NCBI GenBank assembly: GCA_039588335.1
Contig: JBDGZZ010000010.1
Coordinates: 1-39,686 of the forward strand
Origin: G020351775 sp039588335
Lineage (GTDB): Bacteria; Gemmatimonadota; Gemmatimonadetes; Gemmatimonadales; GWC2-71-9
Direction of reading: 5' to 3'
DNA: 39,686 nt
In this document: positions 23,795 to 32,100 of the stretch, in pieces
Position numbering within the stretch: position 1 is the stretch's first letter
How the letters are laid out: each line of letters starts with the position of its first letter
The notes under the pieces: model-generated
Told to the model about the DNA's origin: nothing
The model's database searches: none
What the model saw: only the letters and a program-made list of their open reading frames with translations
Translations under genes and position numbers: made by a program

Positions 23795-25138
23795 ATGGTC
23801 GGATTCAAGGGAACACGACAGTGGATATACGTTCAGTCGGTGGAAGGGAAGTTCACCACGATCCGTCGTTGGACCTTTGCGGCACTACATGTCATTCTGT
23901 TTCTCACTCCGTGGGTGCCGGTCGGAGGTCGTCCGGCATTCCTGTTTGACCTAGAATCACGCCAGTTGTTTGTCTTGGGCCAGATCTACACGGCAGCGGA
24001 CACGATCTTCCTGTTGATAGTCCTGCTGTTCCTGGCCTTTACACTGTTCTTTTTCACGTCGCTATTCGGCCGCATGTGGTGTGGCTATGCCTGTCCTCAG
24101 ACTGTCTTTCTGGAGGCTTGGATCCGTCCTCTGGAGAAACTGATTGAAGGTGACCGCAGCACGCGACTGCACCGTGAGCGGGTAGGATTGTCCTTCGACA
24201 TGGCTTGGCGGAAGGCTGCCAAGTGGGGTGTGTTCCTGGTGGTCTCACTAGTCGTTTCAATGGCCATCATGAGCTACTTCGCAGGTGCAACTCAGCTGTG
24301 GACATTGCGTGGTGGACGAGTGGAATACGTTATCGTTGTGATATTCACAGTTGTCTGGTTTCTAGATTTTGCCTGGTTCAGAGAACAGTTCTGCAACTAC
24401 CTCTGTCCGTACGCGAGATTCCAGGGTGCTCTGACCGATGACGATACGGTCCAGATCACATACCTCCCTGAAAGGGGGGAACCACGGGGCGACAAGGCGG
24501 CTGCGACGGACGGTCGTTGCATCGACTGCAACAAGTGCGTTGTGGTCTGCCCTGCCGGAATCGACATACGTGACGGGTACCAATTGGAGTGTATAGCTTG
24601 TGCTCGATGTATCGATGCCTGTGTGAGTGTGATGGAGAAGCTGGATCACGAGACGTTGGTGACGTACCGCAGCGAGGCTGCGATGGAAGGGAAGAAACCC
24701 CGCCTGCTCCGGCCTCGGACGTTTGCCTATGCCGCGATGCTGGTGGGGCTCGTTGTGGTGGGGAGCGCGATGGTGATCGGCAGAATACCGTTTCAGGCCT
24801 CAGTAAACCGTGCTCCGGGTTCCTTATTCAACGTCGATGCCGACGGATATGTACGCAACACGTACCTTCTCAAGGTGACCAACAATTCCATCTCGTCTGA
24901 GCCCGTCGTCTACCAGGTTCGTGTCGAGGGACTGGACAACGCGGTGGTGGTGATTCAGGATCCAGTGTTGGCATCCAGCGAAAGCCGTACCGTACCATTG
25001 GTCATTCGGGTGCCGGCATCCCAGCGCCTCCCCCGCACGATCCCGATTCGTGTGTTTGTGGTTTCGCCGGGGGGCGAACTGGTGTTGGATGCCACCTTCA
25101 AGACTGGAGCAGAAGTTGGAGCAGCAGAGTCAATCTAA
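23795..25138 (+). CDS. ccoG: cbb3 oxidase assembly protein CcoG (FixG/RdxA family ferredoxin)
   Basis: The 447-residue protein has about five membrane helices and two 4Fe-4S motifs: CIDCNKCVVVCP (Cys242-252) and ECIACARCIDAC (Cys266-276). WCGYACPQTVF, earlier in the protein, is the NapH-like motif of the family. The C-terminal periplasmic part (about 340-445) is an Ig-like domain (NNSISSEPVVYQVRVEGLDN). CcoG reduces copper so that CcoI/other chaperones can load the active site during cbb3 assembly. The gene lies directly after ccoP and ends where the short FixH-like gene begins. Confidence 0.95.
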   Translation: MVGFKGTRQWIYVQSVEGKFTTIRRWTFAALHVILFLTPWVPVGGRPAFLFDLESRQLFVLGQIYTAADTIFLLIVLLFLAFTLFFFTSLFGRMWCGYACPQTVFLEAWIRPLEKLIEGDRSTRLHRERVGLSFDMAWRKAAKWGVFLVVSLVVSMAIMSYFAGATQLWTLRGGRVEYVIVVIFTVVWFLDFAWFREQFCNYLCPYARFQGALTDDDTVQITYLPERGEPRGDKAAATDGRCIDCNKCVVVCPAGIDIRDGYQLECIACARCIDACVSVMEKLDHETLVTYRSEAAMEGKKPRLLRPRTFAYAAMLVGLVVVGSAMVIGRIPFQASVNRAPGSLFNVDADGYVRNTYLLKVTNNSISSEPVVYQVRVEGLDNAVVVIQDPVLASSESRTVPLVIRVPASQRLPRTIPIRVFVVSPGGELVLDATFKTGAEVGAAESI

Positions 25139-25268
25139 GAACTGGCGCTGGCCAGTCGGCATCGCGCTTGGCTTGCTTCTGATGATTCTGGTCAATCTTG
25201 CCTTCATCTACATCGCCGTCTCCGGGGCGGACGAAGTTGTCCCTTCTTACAACACCGAACAGCGCTAG
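25089..25268 (+). CDS. Very short FixH/CcoH-like membrane protein
   Basis: About 50-59 residues, depending on start: ATG 25089 or, better supported by GGAG 7 bases upstream, TTG 25116. It holds NWRWPVGIALGLLLMILVNL and AFIYIAVSGADEVVPSY, one membrane helix followed by a short tail. That matches only the N-terminal portion of FixH/CcoH, which normally has a further periplasmic domain to about 150 residues. Its place between ccoG and ccoI is exactly where ccoH belongs, so I read it as a minimal or truncated CcoH. It overlaps both neighbours. Confidence 0.62.
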   Translation: MPPSRLEQKLEQQSQSKNWRWPVGIALGLLLMILVNLAFIYIAVSGADEVVPSYNTEQR

Positions 25269-27564
25269 CTCACCGGCATCGAAGAACGAGCGGGCGAATA
25301 TCGGATACTGTCCTCACTGCGGCACCGCTGTGGAGGGGCCAGAAGACACATTTTGCTGCGGTGGCTGTGAGTTTGCGGCAGCTCTGATCCGCGAAGCTGG
25401 TTTGGAGCGCTACTACGCGGAGCGGGAAGACGTAGCCCCCCGATCGACGGCGCTGGACGACGGGTGGGATACGGTACCGGTCGACACCGACGAATCCGGT
25501 ATCTCCAGTGTACGCCTGATGATCGACGGGCTGCGCTGTGCTTCATGTGTGTGGGTTACAGAACACCTCTTGCAGCGGACTCCCGGAGTGGTGGACGCAA
25601 CGGTGAGCTACGCTACAGGTCGCTGCACCCTACGATGGAAAGCCGCCCAGCTCCAGTTGTCTGACCTGGCCGGGCGCATAGCGACCCTCGGATACCGCCC
25701 GCGCCTACTGGGGGAAGAGGCGCATGTGGATCGTGACCTGTTATTGAGGCTTGGAGTGGCCACGTTCGCAGCTGCGAACATCATGCTGATGTCGACGGCG
25801 CTGTACGCGGGTTGGTGGAGTTCAATGGGCCCGAGATTCGTGGTGCTCTTCCAGTGGGCCTCACTCATTCTCGCTACGCCAGTGGCCCTGTGGTGTGCAG
25901 CGCCGTTCTTCTCCGGTGCGTGGACGGGTCTCAAGAACCGCGTCCTGCACATGGACTTGCCCATTGCTCTCGGAGTCGCCGTGCTGTACGCGCAGGGAGT
26001 CGTTGCCACATTTCGCAGCGAACATGCCTACGTTGACTCACTGGCGATGTTGGTCGCACTGTTGCTCGCCGGGAGGATGCTGGAATCCAGGGGGAGAAGA
26101 CGGTCGGCAGAGGCCGCTTTGTCTCTCGCTGCCTCGGTTCCAACCTCGGCGCGCAGATCGACGGCCGACGGTGTCGAGGTCGTGGCGGCGGATCAGCTCA
26201 GAATAGGTGACTTGATAGACGTAGGGGTCGGTGAAGAGATAGCAGCAGACGGTACTGTCACGAGGGGCCGGGGCCGGGTTCGCATGGCGCTCATCACCGG
26301 TGAAGCTGAGCCAATCGAAATCGGCCCGGGGAGTGAGGTGGTAGCGGGTTCCGTCCTGATGGACGGTGCGATAACAGTGGAAGTCGTTGCGGTAGGTAGA
26401 GATACAGTCCTGCAACAGATGGCTGACCGGTTGAGATCGGCAGCCGACCGAGGTACCAAGCCCACCTCTGCTGACAGAATCGCTCCGTGGTTCACCGCCG
26501 GGACGCTGACACTAGCTGCAGCGACATTCACTGCCTGGGCAGTGACAGTGAGTCTCGGAGCCGCGGTGACTCGAGCGGTGGCGGTTTTGGTGGTAGCGTG
26601 TCCTTGTGCCCTGGCATTGTCGCGGCCCCTGGCGGCAGCGGCCGGCCTGGGGGCTGCGGCTCGTCGCGGACTCCTTTTCCGGTCGGCGGATGCCTTGCTG
26701 GATCTCGTGCGGGTTGACCTAGTAGTGTTCGACAAGACAGGCACTGTGACCAAGGGATCGCTGACAGTAGTCGACGCCGAGGATGATGCCCTACGGGTCG
26801 CCGCCGCCCTCGAGCGCTACAGCAGTCATCCGATAGCCAGGGCTATCGTTGATGAGACCGGGAGGCGGGGCATCCCGCTCCCCCGTGGAGACGAGGTGCT
26901 GGAGCTTCCGGGAATTGGGATTTCCGGGCAAGTGGACGGCTGTTCATGTGTCCTGCGTGCGGGAGGACCGGGGCAGGTCGTTCTCGAAGTCGCAGGCGAG
27001 CGTTCAGTAATCGAGCTTGGAGATTCCGTCCGGTCGGACTCGGCGGTTGCCATTGTAGAGGTGAGGGAGATGGATCTCGAGGTGGCGTTGCTCACAGGAG
27101 ATCACCGGCAGGTGGCAGAACGGATCGCGCTCGAGACCGGAGTGGAAACGGTGGTTCCCCGCCTGGATCCTGTGGGCAAGGCAAACTGGATCAAGGCTAG
27201 ACAGGGCCGGGGGTGCGTCGTCATGTTCGCTGGCGACGGTATCAACGACGGGCCCGCCCTCGCCGAAGCAGACGTTGGAGTAGCCATGGGTACCGGCGCA
27301 GCCAGTAGTGTCCTTGTGGCGGACGGTGTGATATCGTCGTCGAGCATTGCTCCGATACCTATGGCTTTTAGGGCCGCACACGCATGTCATAGGGCCATCC
27401 GATTGAACCAAGCCAGGTCGATAGCATATAATGTTCTTGCAGTCGGTGCCGCAGCAGCTGGTTTCGTGAACCCACTGGTTGCGGCAGTGCTCATGCCACT
27501 CTCCAGCGCCATGGTGATCTGGGGTGCATCGAGAGTCGAGACAGCAGTGCAGAGGAGTGAATGA
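25198..27564 (+). CDS. ccoI: Copper-type P-ATPase CcoI for cbb3 oxidase assembly
   Basis: Up to 788 residues from ATG 25198; TTG 25237 (775 residues) is an equally plausible start, as both overlap the ccoH-like gene. An N-terminal zinc-ribbon-like block (YCPHCGTAV, CCGGCEFAAAL) typical of CcoI precedes a heavy-metal domain with CASC (Cys114, Cys117). The transport motif is CPCALALS (Cys468, Cys470). The phosphorylated aspartate is Asp512 in DKTGTVTKG. GDGINDGPAL lies near 680. It moves copper into the periplasm or membrane for the oxidase. TGEAEPIEIGPG, in place of the usual TGES, carries the dephosphorylation glutamate. The stop overlaps ccoS (ATGA). Confidence 0.95.
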   Translation: MPSSTSPSPGRTKLSLLTTPNSASSPASKNERANIGYCPHCGTAVEGPEDTFCCGGCEFAAALIREAGLERYYAEREDVAPRSTALDDGWDTVPVDTDESGISSVRLMIDGLRCASCVWVTEHLLQRTPGVVDATVSYATGRCTLRWKAAQLQLSDLAGRIATLGYRPRLLGEEAHVDRDLLLRLGVATFAAANIMLMSTALYAGWWSSMGPRFVVLFQWASLILATPVALWCAAPFFSGAWTGLKNRVLHMDLPIALGVAVLYAQGVVATFRSEHAYVDSLAMLVALLLAGRMLESRGRRRSAEAALSLAASVPTSARRSTADGVEVVAADQLRIGDLIDVGVGEEIAADGTVTRGRGRVRMALITGEAEPIEIGPGSEVVAGSVLMDGAITVEVVAVGRDTVLQQMADRLRSAADRGTKPTSADRIAPWFTAGTLTLAAATFTAWAVTVSLGAAVTRAVAVLVVACPCALALSRPLAAAAGLGAAARRGLLFRSADALLDLVRVDLVVFDKTGTVTKGSLTVVDAEDDALRVAAALERYSSHPIARAIVDETGRRGIPLPRGDEVLELPGIGISGQVDGCSCVLRAGGPGQVVLEVAGERSVIELGDSVRSDSAVAIVEVREMDLEVALLTGDHRQVAERIALETGVETVVPRLDPVGKANWIKARQGRGCVVMFAGDGINDGPALAEADVGVAMGTGAASSVLVADGVISSSSIAPIPMAFRAAHACHRAIRLNQARSIAYNVLAVGAAAAGFVNPLVAAVLMPLSSAMVIWGASRVETAVQRSE

Positions 27565-27695
27565 ACGCCGTACTCTTTCTTCTTCCCATAGCCGTGCTAC
27601 TCGGAGGAGTCTTCGTTGTACTGTTTGTCATGGCGGTACGGGGTGGACAGTTCGACGATCTAGACGATCCTCCTGAGCGGATATTGAAGGATTGA
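27561..27695 (+). CDS. ccoS: cbb3 oxidase assembly protein CcoS
   Basis: The 44-residue gene overlaps ccoI by four bases (ATGA). It has one membrane helix (about residues 3-24) followed by VRGGQFDDLDDPPERIL. The xGQFDDLDxP motif is the CcoS signature. CcoS helps insert copper into the oxidase, downstream of CcoI. It closes the cco gene run. Confidence 0.95.
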   Translation: MNAVLFLLPIAVLLGGVFVVLFVMAVRGGQFDDLDDPPERILKD

Positions 27696-27783
27696 GACTC
27701 AGCGGCCCTAGGTGGACGTAAAGGTTCCTTAACGATGAATTCCCTCCACAGATCACACCATCACGATAAACTCAACAGCTGTC

Positions 27784-27806
27784 GTGGCTGTTTAGCAGCC
27801 AGCCAC
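27784..27806 (+). other. Hairpin in the gap before the DUF4920 gene
   Basis: GTGGCTG (27784-27790) and CAGCCAC (27800-27806) form a seven-base-pair stem around a nine-base loop. No T tract follows, so it is not an ordinary terminator; it may be a processing site or leader structure in the 156-base gap. Confidence 0.35.
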
Positions 27807-27851
27807 CTCAGTTCAAGCCATAGTCAATTACATCGAGAGAGTGGTACGGAC

Positions 27852-28331
27852 ATGAACACACGGCTGGTAGTTCCGATTTCGTTGGCCGCTGGGGCCTTGG
27901 TGATGGCGTGCAGTACGAGCGAGACGAAAGGAGCACAATATGGTGAGGAGATAACCCTAACGGACACTACACTCGTTTCGGACATCCTCGCAGATCCTGC
28001 GTCGTTTGTCGGCGAGACGGTGTTGGTGGCCGGTACCGTTGTCGAGGTATGCGAGATGCGCGGCTGTTGGCTGGAGCTAGCAAGTGACAAGGAATTCGAG
28101 AGAATCCGTGTGAAAGTCGAAGACGGGGTGATCATTTTTCCAATGAGTGCTCGAGGTCACCGAGCGGTTGTGGAAGGTATCGTCGAGGAACTCCAACTGA
28201 CGTTGGAGGAAGCGATCGAGAGAGCCCAACACCATGCCGAGGAGCACGGCCTGGAGTTTGACCCGTCGACCGTAACCGGACCTGAGACGATCCTCCAACT
28301 CAAGGGACTCGGCGCTATAATCGAGGAGTAG
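27852..28331 (+). CDS. DUF4920 domain lipoprotein
   Basis: From ATG 27852 the product has 159 residues with a lipoprotein signal (lipobox VMAC, Cys20). A frame start at 27735 only adds a histidine- and serine-rich prefix before the signal, so it is unlikely. The DUF4920 core is visible: VSDILADPASFVGETVLVAG, then VVEVCEMRGCWLEL and VIIFPMSARGHRAVVEGIV. This is an OB-like fold with a conserved Cys-x3-GCW that might bind metal or another ligand. These proteins are often found near respiratory oxidase genes, and here it lies between ccoS and a PepSY-type protein. Function unknown. Confidence 0.86.
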   Translation: MNTRLVVPISLAAGALVMACSTSETKGAQYGEEITLTDTTLVSDILADPASFVGETVLVAGTVVEVCEMRGCWLELASDKEFERIRVKVEDGVIIFPMSARGHRAVVEGIVEELQLTLEEAIERAQHHAEEHGLEFDPSTVTGPETILQLKGLGAIIEE

Positions 28332-28344
28332 GCGGGCGGCCCAA

Positions 28345-28917
28345 GTGTCTCAACGCAGATTCAAGTGGCGCAAGTGGAACAACATAATCCACCGTGATCT
28401 GGGCTACCTATGTGTCGGCCTGACTGTGATGTACGCAATTTCGGGAATTGCGGTCAATCACGTTGCCGACTGGAATCCCAACTTCAGTGTTACAGCCATT
28501 GAGTTGAATGTAGGCCCCGTGCAGGGCCTCGATCCGGCGTCACCGTCTGTGATTGAAGACATGCTATCGCGCCTCGGCGAGGAGGGTGAAGTCAGGGCAA
28601 CTTTTCGGTCCCACCCTGATTCGCTGCAGATCTTCATGACCGACGGAACCACACTTTATGTCGAGCTTTCTACTGGTCAGGTGCTACGACAGAGCGTAAC
28701 GAGCAGAACGCTTCTGCGCGAGGCAAATTTCCTGCACTTGAACCACGCGAAGAAGCTGTGGACGTACATGGCGGATGTGTATGCCGGAGCTCTGGGGCTG
28801 CTGGCCATTACAGGCCTCTTCGTCCTGAAGGGCAGGAAAGGAATCACCGGGAGAGGAGCCTGGCTCACTGGAGCCGGTATCCTCGTCCCGGTGGCATTCT
28901 TGTTACTCTATCTCTGA
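28345..28917 (+). CDS. PepSY-associated membrane protein
   Basis: GTG 28345 gives 190 residues, 13 bases after the DUF4920 gene. The first helix follows the pattern WNNIIHRDLGYLCVGLTVMY (residues about 10-30), the start of the PepSY-TM family with its conserved histidine. A periplasmic middle part (about 45-130) includes DGTTLYVELSTGQVL, and a second histidine block FLHLNHAKKLWTYMADVYAG leads into the last two helices. The histidines may bind heme or metal. PepSY-TM proteins are often linked to iron or electron transfer, which suits the cbb3 locus, but the activity is not known. Confidence 0.85.
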   Translation: MSQRRFKWRKWNNIIHRDLGYLCVGLTVMYAISGIAVNHVADWNPNFSVTAIELNVGPVQGLDPASPSVIEDMLSRLGEEGEVRATFRSHPDSLQIFMTDGTTLYVELSTGQVLRQSVTSRTLLREANFLHLNHAKKLWTYMADVYAGALGLLAITGLFVLKGRKGITGRGAWLTGAGILVPVAFLLLYL

Positions 28918-28954
28918 GCCGGTCTGTGTCTCGCGCGCAGACAGCCAAATGCTC

Positions 28955-29680
28955 CTACGTGGCTGATCCCTCCTCTGCCTCGGGAGACACGTCCCCGCCC
29001 ACAGTCCGGTTCAGCGTACCCATTACCACGTCCCAGGCAGGCGAACTGACACCGTAGTTCTTTGTCGGATCCATGTAGTGGTGCCGGAAATGGTGTTTCT
29101 TCAAGAACCGCCCGATCCGGGTGCGAGGACGAACGTGGTGGACGGCGTAATGGGTCATGTCGTAAAAGAGATAGCCCACGACTAGTCCGGCGAAGGCCGG
29201 CAGCATGTCCACCGGACCGAAGGTGGTCTTGAAGATCCAGTAGAACAGAACTGCAAGAGGTACACTGACAATAGGTGGCATCACCAAACGCTTCGAGTCA
29301 TTGGGATGGGTGTGGTGTACCCCGTGAGCCATGAAGTACCGTAGTTGTTCCCAATTGCCGATCGCCGGTAGTGCCGGGTCACTCTCCCCCAAGTGCTCAA
29401 CAGATTCCTGCACCTTCACCTCGGCATCTCGAGATACATGGAAGCCGAAGCGATGCACCGTGTATTCGACCACTGACCAGATGAACAGCCCAGCTACAAA
29501 GAGTATAGCTGCCCGTCCAATTCCCATCCCCTCCTGATAAGTCTCCTTGAACATCAAGGCTACGACAGGGACGAACAGGATCACGGGGACTATGTGGTGG
29601 ACGTGCGTGAATAGTTCCAGGAAGTTGTTCCGGAACATCCGGACCGATTCGTCTTTGTTTGATACGTACAGCTTAGACAT
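28955..29680 (-). CDS. Fatty acid hydroxylase/sterol desaturase family membrane protein
   Basis: The 241-residue protein has about four membrane helices and the histidine clusters of the non-heme di-iron hydroxylase family: HRFGFH (about 96-101), HGVHHTHP (about 140-147), HYAVHH, and KHHFRHHYMDP. The spacing resembles fatty acid 2-hydroxylase (FA2H/Scs7-like), which adds a hydroxyl to acyl chains of complex lipids using oxygen at the membrane. Neither a cytochrome b5 domain nor a nearby reductase is seen. It diverges from a short-chain dehydrogenase gene and starts a neighbourhood of lipid-like enzymes. The acyl substrate is unknown. Confidence 0.9.
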   Translation of the reverse strand: MSKLYVSNKDESVRMFRNNFLELFTHVHHIVPVILFVPVVALMFKETYQEGMGIGRAAILFVAGLFIWSVVEYTVHRFGFHVSRDAEVKVQESVEHLGESDPALPAIGNWEQLRYFMAHGVHHTHPNDSKRLVMPPIVSVPLAVLFYWIFKTTFGPVDMLPAFAGLVVGYLFYDMTHYAVHHVRPRTRIGRFLKKHHFRHHYMDPTKNYGVSSPAWDVVMGTLNRTVGGDVSPEAEEGSAT

Positions 29681-29715
29681 CAGAGTTCTCCAGAAGCGGC
29701 GGTCTTTGACCAGAC

Positions 29716-29732
29716 GGGCCGCTCAGCGGCCC
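29716..29732. other. Inverted repeat in the divergent promoter region
   Basis: GGGCCGC (29716-29722) and GCGGCCC (29726-29732) flank TCA, in the 181-base gap between the hydroxylase and dehydrogenase genes. A stem with a three-base loop could form, or the repeat could be an operator. There is no T tract. The rest of the gap shows no gene. Confidence 0.3.
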
Positions 29733-29861
29733 CGCAACATTCTTACTCCACGGGCCCGTAAAGGCAAGGCCAGGTCCACAGGCGCTTTGACGCTCCTTTG
29801 ACGGCGGCGGACGATCGTGGGGGCAGCAACAAGAAAGTTCTCGTAAGTCTGGGGGGCCAGG

Positions 29862-30680
29862 ATGCTCATCGGTGGCCATAGAGTCGTCATTACGGGCGCT
29901 TCCTCAGGAATCGGCCTCGCTCTGGCAATGGAAACAGGTGCCAAGGGCGGCCGGTCCCTGCTTTGCTCCCGCCGACTCGATCGGCTGAATGCGGCGGCAG
30001 ACAGGATCTTTGCACGATTTCCCTTAGCCCCGCGGCCCCTCGTGGTACAGTGCGACGTGACGTGCAGGGACAGCGTCCGGAAGATGGTGAAGCAGGCTGC
30101 GGAGCTGTTGGGGGGCATCGACATTCTCGTGAACAACGCTGGCGTCTGTGTTTACGGCGACGCCGAAATGGCCACTAGGGAGGATTATCAATCGGTTATG
30201 GGAGTGAATTTCTACGGAGCGCTCAACTGTATGATGGAAGCTATACCTCATATGAGACAACGAAGGGCAGGGCTGATAGTGAATGTGTCTTCTCTGGCGG
30301 CAATTCACGGAGTTCCCTACCTGGCCGCTTACTCTGCGAGCAAGGCCGCCCTCGTGGCACTGAGTGAGAGCATCCGCGCCGAGCTGGCATCAACTGGAAT
30401 TCGAGTGATGAACGTCTATCCCGGGTACACCGACACCGAGATCTTTGCGGCGGAAAGGAAACTTGGAGGTGCCAGGCGTCCGGAGGGTCCCTATACGTCG
30501 CCAGTAAAGGTGGCTCGTGCAGTTTTTCGGGCGATTGAAGCGGGCAGGAACGAACTGATTCTGTCACCGCAAGGAAAGGCTATGGCAATTCTCAGAGGTG
30601 CCGTGCCCAACTTGGTGGTAAGGGCTATGGACCGCATCGCACTGGTTCTGAGAGAGGAAGAGAAGGTATCTCATGCGTAA
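29862..30680 (+). CDS. Short-chain dehydrogenase/reductase
   Basis: The 272-residue protein has a classical SDR fold. The cofactor site is TGASSGIG (about residues 10-17), followed by NNAG, the catalytic serine in VNVSSLAAIHG, and YSASKAALVALSESIRAE with Tyr and Lys. A Cys-Ser-Arg-Arg after the second strand suggests NADP preference. The C-terminal half ends with a hydrophobic helix (about 240-262), which is common in membrane-associated SDRs that reduce or oxidise lipids, such as 3-keto-dihydrosphingosine reductases. Its stop overlaps the radical SAM gene by eight bases, so the two are one transcription unit. The substrate is not known. Confidence 0.9.
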   Translation: MLIGGHRVVITGASSGIGLALAMETGAKGGRSLLCSRRLDRLNAAADRIFARFPLAPRPLVVQCDVTCRDSVRKMVKQAAELLGGIDILVNNAGVCVYGDAEMATREDYQSVMGVNFYGALNCMMEAIPHMRQRRAGLIVNVSSLAAIHGVPYLAAYSASKAALVALSESIRAELASTGIRVMNVYPGYTDTEIFAAERKLGGARRPEGPYTSPVKVARAVFRAIEAGRNELILSPQGKAMAILRGAVPNLVVRAMDRIALVLREEEKVSHA

Positions 30681-32100
30681 GCCGAAGTTACAGATCATCG
30701 TGCTGTTTCAGAATCTCGGCGAGGAACGTGCGTACTATGCTCGCTCACCAGCCCCTCCACTTTCGGGAGTCCTGCTGGCTGGTCTAACACCTTCGATAGT
30801 CGAGGTTGAACTGCTGCATGAGATGGTCCGGCCGATTGACTATGGAACCGATGCGCAATTCATAGCTCTCAGTTTTATGGATTTTTGCGCGCCCCACGCA
30901 TACGACGTGGCTCGCCGCTTCAAGGAACTGGGAAAGACCGTGATAGCTGGCGGGAGGTATCCGTCGACCTTTCCTACGGACGTGCTCCCCCATTTCGACG
31001 CAATAGTCGTGGGCGAGGCGGAACCGGTCTGGGCTCGGGTGGTGGAGGATTTGGTGGGCGGCACCTTGGAACCAGTTTACGAGGCACCGCTGGCTCCGCC
31101 ACTGGTTGACATTCCACCACCACGATACGACCTGGTGGAAACATCATTCGCAGCTCCGGTGGTGACCGAAGCGACACGTGGGTGCCCGTTCAGGTGCAGT
31201 TACTGCCAGCTAACTGTGCGGCCGGCAGCCTATCGCTGCAGGCCAATCGACGACGTACTTCGCGATCTGACTGCGACGGCGGCGCTGCCACTTCACAAAC
31301 GCAAGATGGCGATGCTCTATGACAACAACCTTGGCGGCGATATGAGGTACGCGAAGGAGCTGTTGAGCGAGATCGCGAAGTTGAAGCTATGGGCGCTCGG
31401 TGCACAGTTCAGCTTCAACTGCTTGTACGACGATGAGTTTGTGGAGCTGTTGACTCAGGCCAACTGCACCATGGCGTTCATCGGTCTCGAGTCGATGAAC
31501 GAACCGAGCTTGATCTCGGTAAACAAGCGACACAATCGGGTGAGAGAATACCGGGAACAGTTTGGGAAGCTGAAGAAGCGCGGAATCTTGACCTTTACCG
31601 GAATGATGGTCGCGCTGGATGGTGACACACGAGCCTACTACGACTGTGTTCCGGAGAAACTCCAGAAAGTAGATCCGAGCGCCATTTTGTTGTCGATTTC
31701 GATTCCCATTCCGGGAACTCCGTTCCACAAGCAGCTGGAGTCGGAGGGCCGAATCTTAGACAAGAACCTGGCACACTACGAGGGGGACCATCTAGTGTTC
31801 GAGCCGCAGACCGTCACGGCGGAAGATGTTGTGGCTGCGTTCGAGCGAATAAACAGGGTGTTCTACTCGTGGAGTGGCATCGCGAAGCGTTGGTGGAGGT
31901 TCATTTCAGCCTACCTGGAAACAGACTGGTCACTGAAGAAACTGACCAGGTCGACGCTGGTATCCTACATCTTCTTCAAGATTTCCATCTTCCAACGACA
32001 TCATGCGCAGAAGAAGGTGTATGAAAAGGTGGGCGATAGAGCTGTTGCTGTGGCAGGTGAGACAAGAGCCCCAAACGGTACTCTCAAGGTTGCCTCGTAG
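30673..32100 (+). CDS. Radical SAM protein with degenerate B12-binding-type N-terminal domain
   Basis: The 475-residue protein is a class-B-like radical SAM enzyme. Residues about 1-130 form a Rossmann domain of the cobalamin-binding type (PPLSGVLLAGLTP, VIAGGRYPSTFP, AIVVGEAEPVW), but I see no DxHxxG cobalamin ligand. Cys171, Cys175 and Cys178 in RGCPFRCSYC bind the 4Fe-4S cluster. The radical SAM barrel runs to about 380, with FIGLESMNEPSL. A helical C-terminal part (WWRFISAYLETDWSLKKL, FKISIFQRH) resembles the DUF4070 extension of hopanoid methylase HpnP and relatives. It overlaps the SDR gene and its 3' end overlaps the opposing SDR by 17 bases. A lipid substrate is likely but inferred. 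Confidence 0.88.
   Translation: MRKPKLQIIVLFQNLGEERAYYARSPAPPLSGVLLAGLTPSIVEVELLHEMVRPIDYGTDAQFIALSFMDFCAPHAYDVARRFKELGKTVIAGGRYPSTFPTDVLPHFDAIVVGEAEPVWARVVEDLVGGTLEPVYEAPLAPPLVDIPPPRYDLVETSFAAPVVTEATRGCPFRCSYCQLTVRPAAYRCRPIDDVLRDLTATAALPLHKRKMAMLYDNNLGGDMRYAKELLSEIAKLKLWALGAQFSFNCLYDDEFVELLTQANCTMAFIGLESMNEPSLISVNKRHNRVREYREQFGKLKKRGILTFTGMMVALDGDTRAYYDCVPEKLQKVDPSAILLSISIPIPGTPFHKQLESEGRILDKNLAHYEGDHLVFEPQTVTAEDVVAAFERINRVFYSWSGIAKRWWRFISAYLETDWSLKKLTRSTLVSYIFFKISIFQRHHAQKKVYEKVGDRAVAVAGETRAPNGTLKVAS

Noticed and set aside
26193..26753. Minus-strand frame of 186 codons inside ccoI
   Set aside because: It is a low-complexity shadow of the P-type ATPase gene, with a high alanine, threonine and arginine content and no motif.
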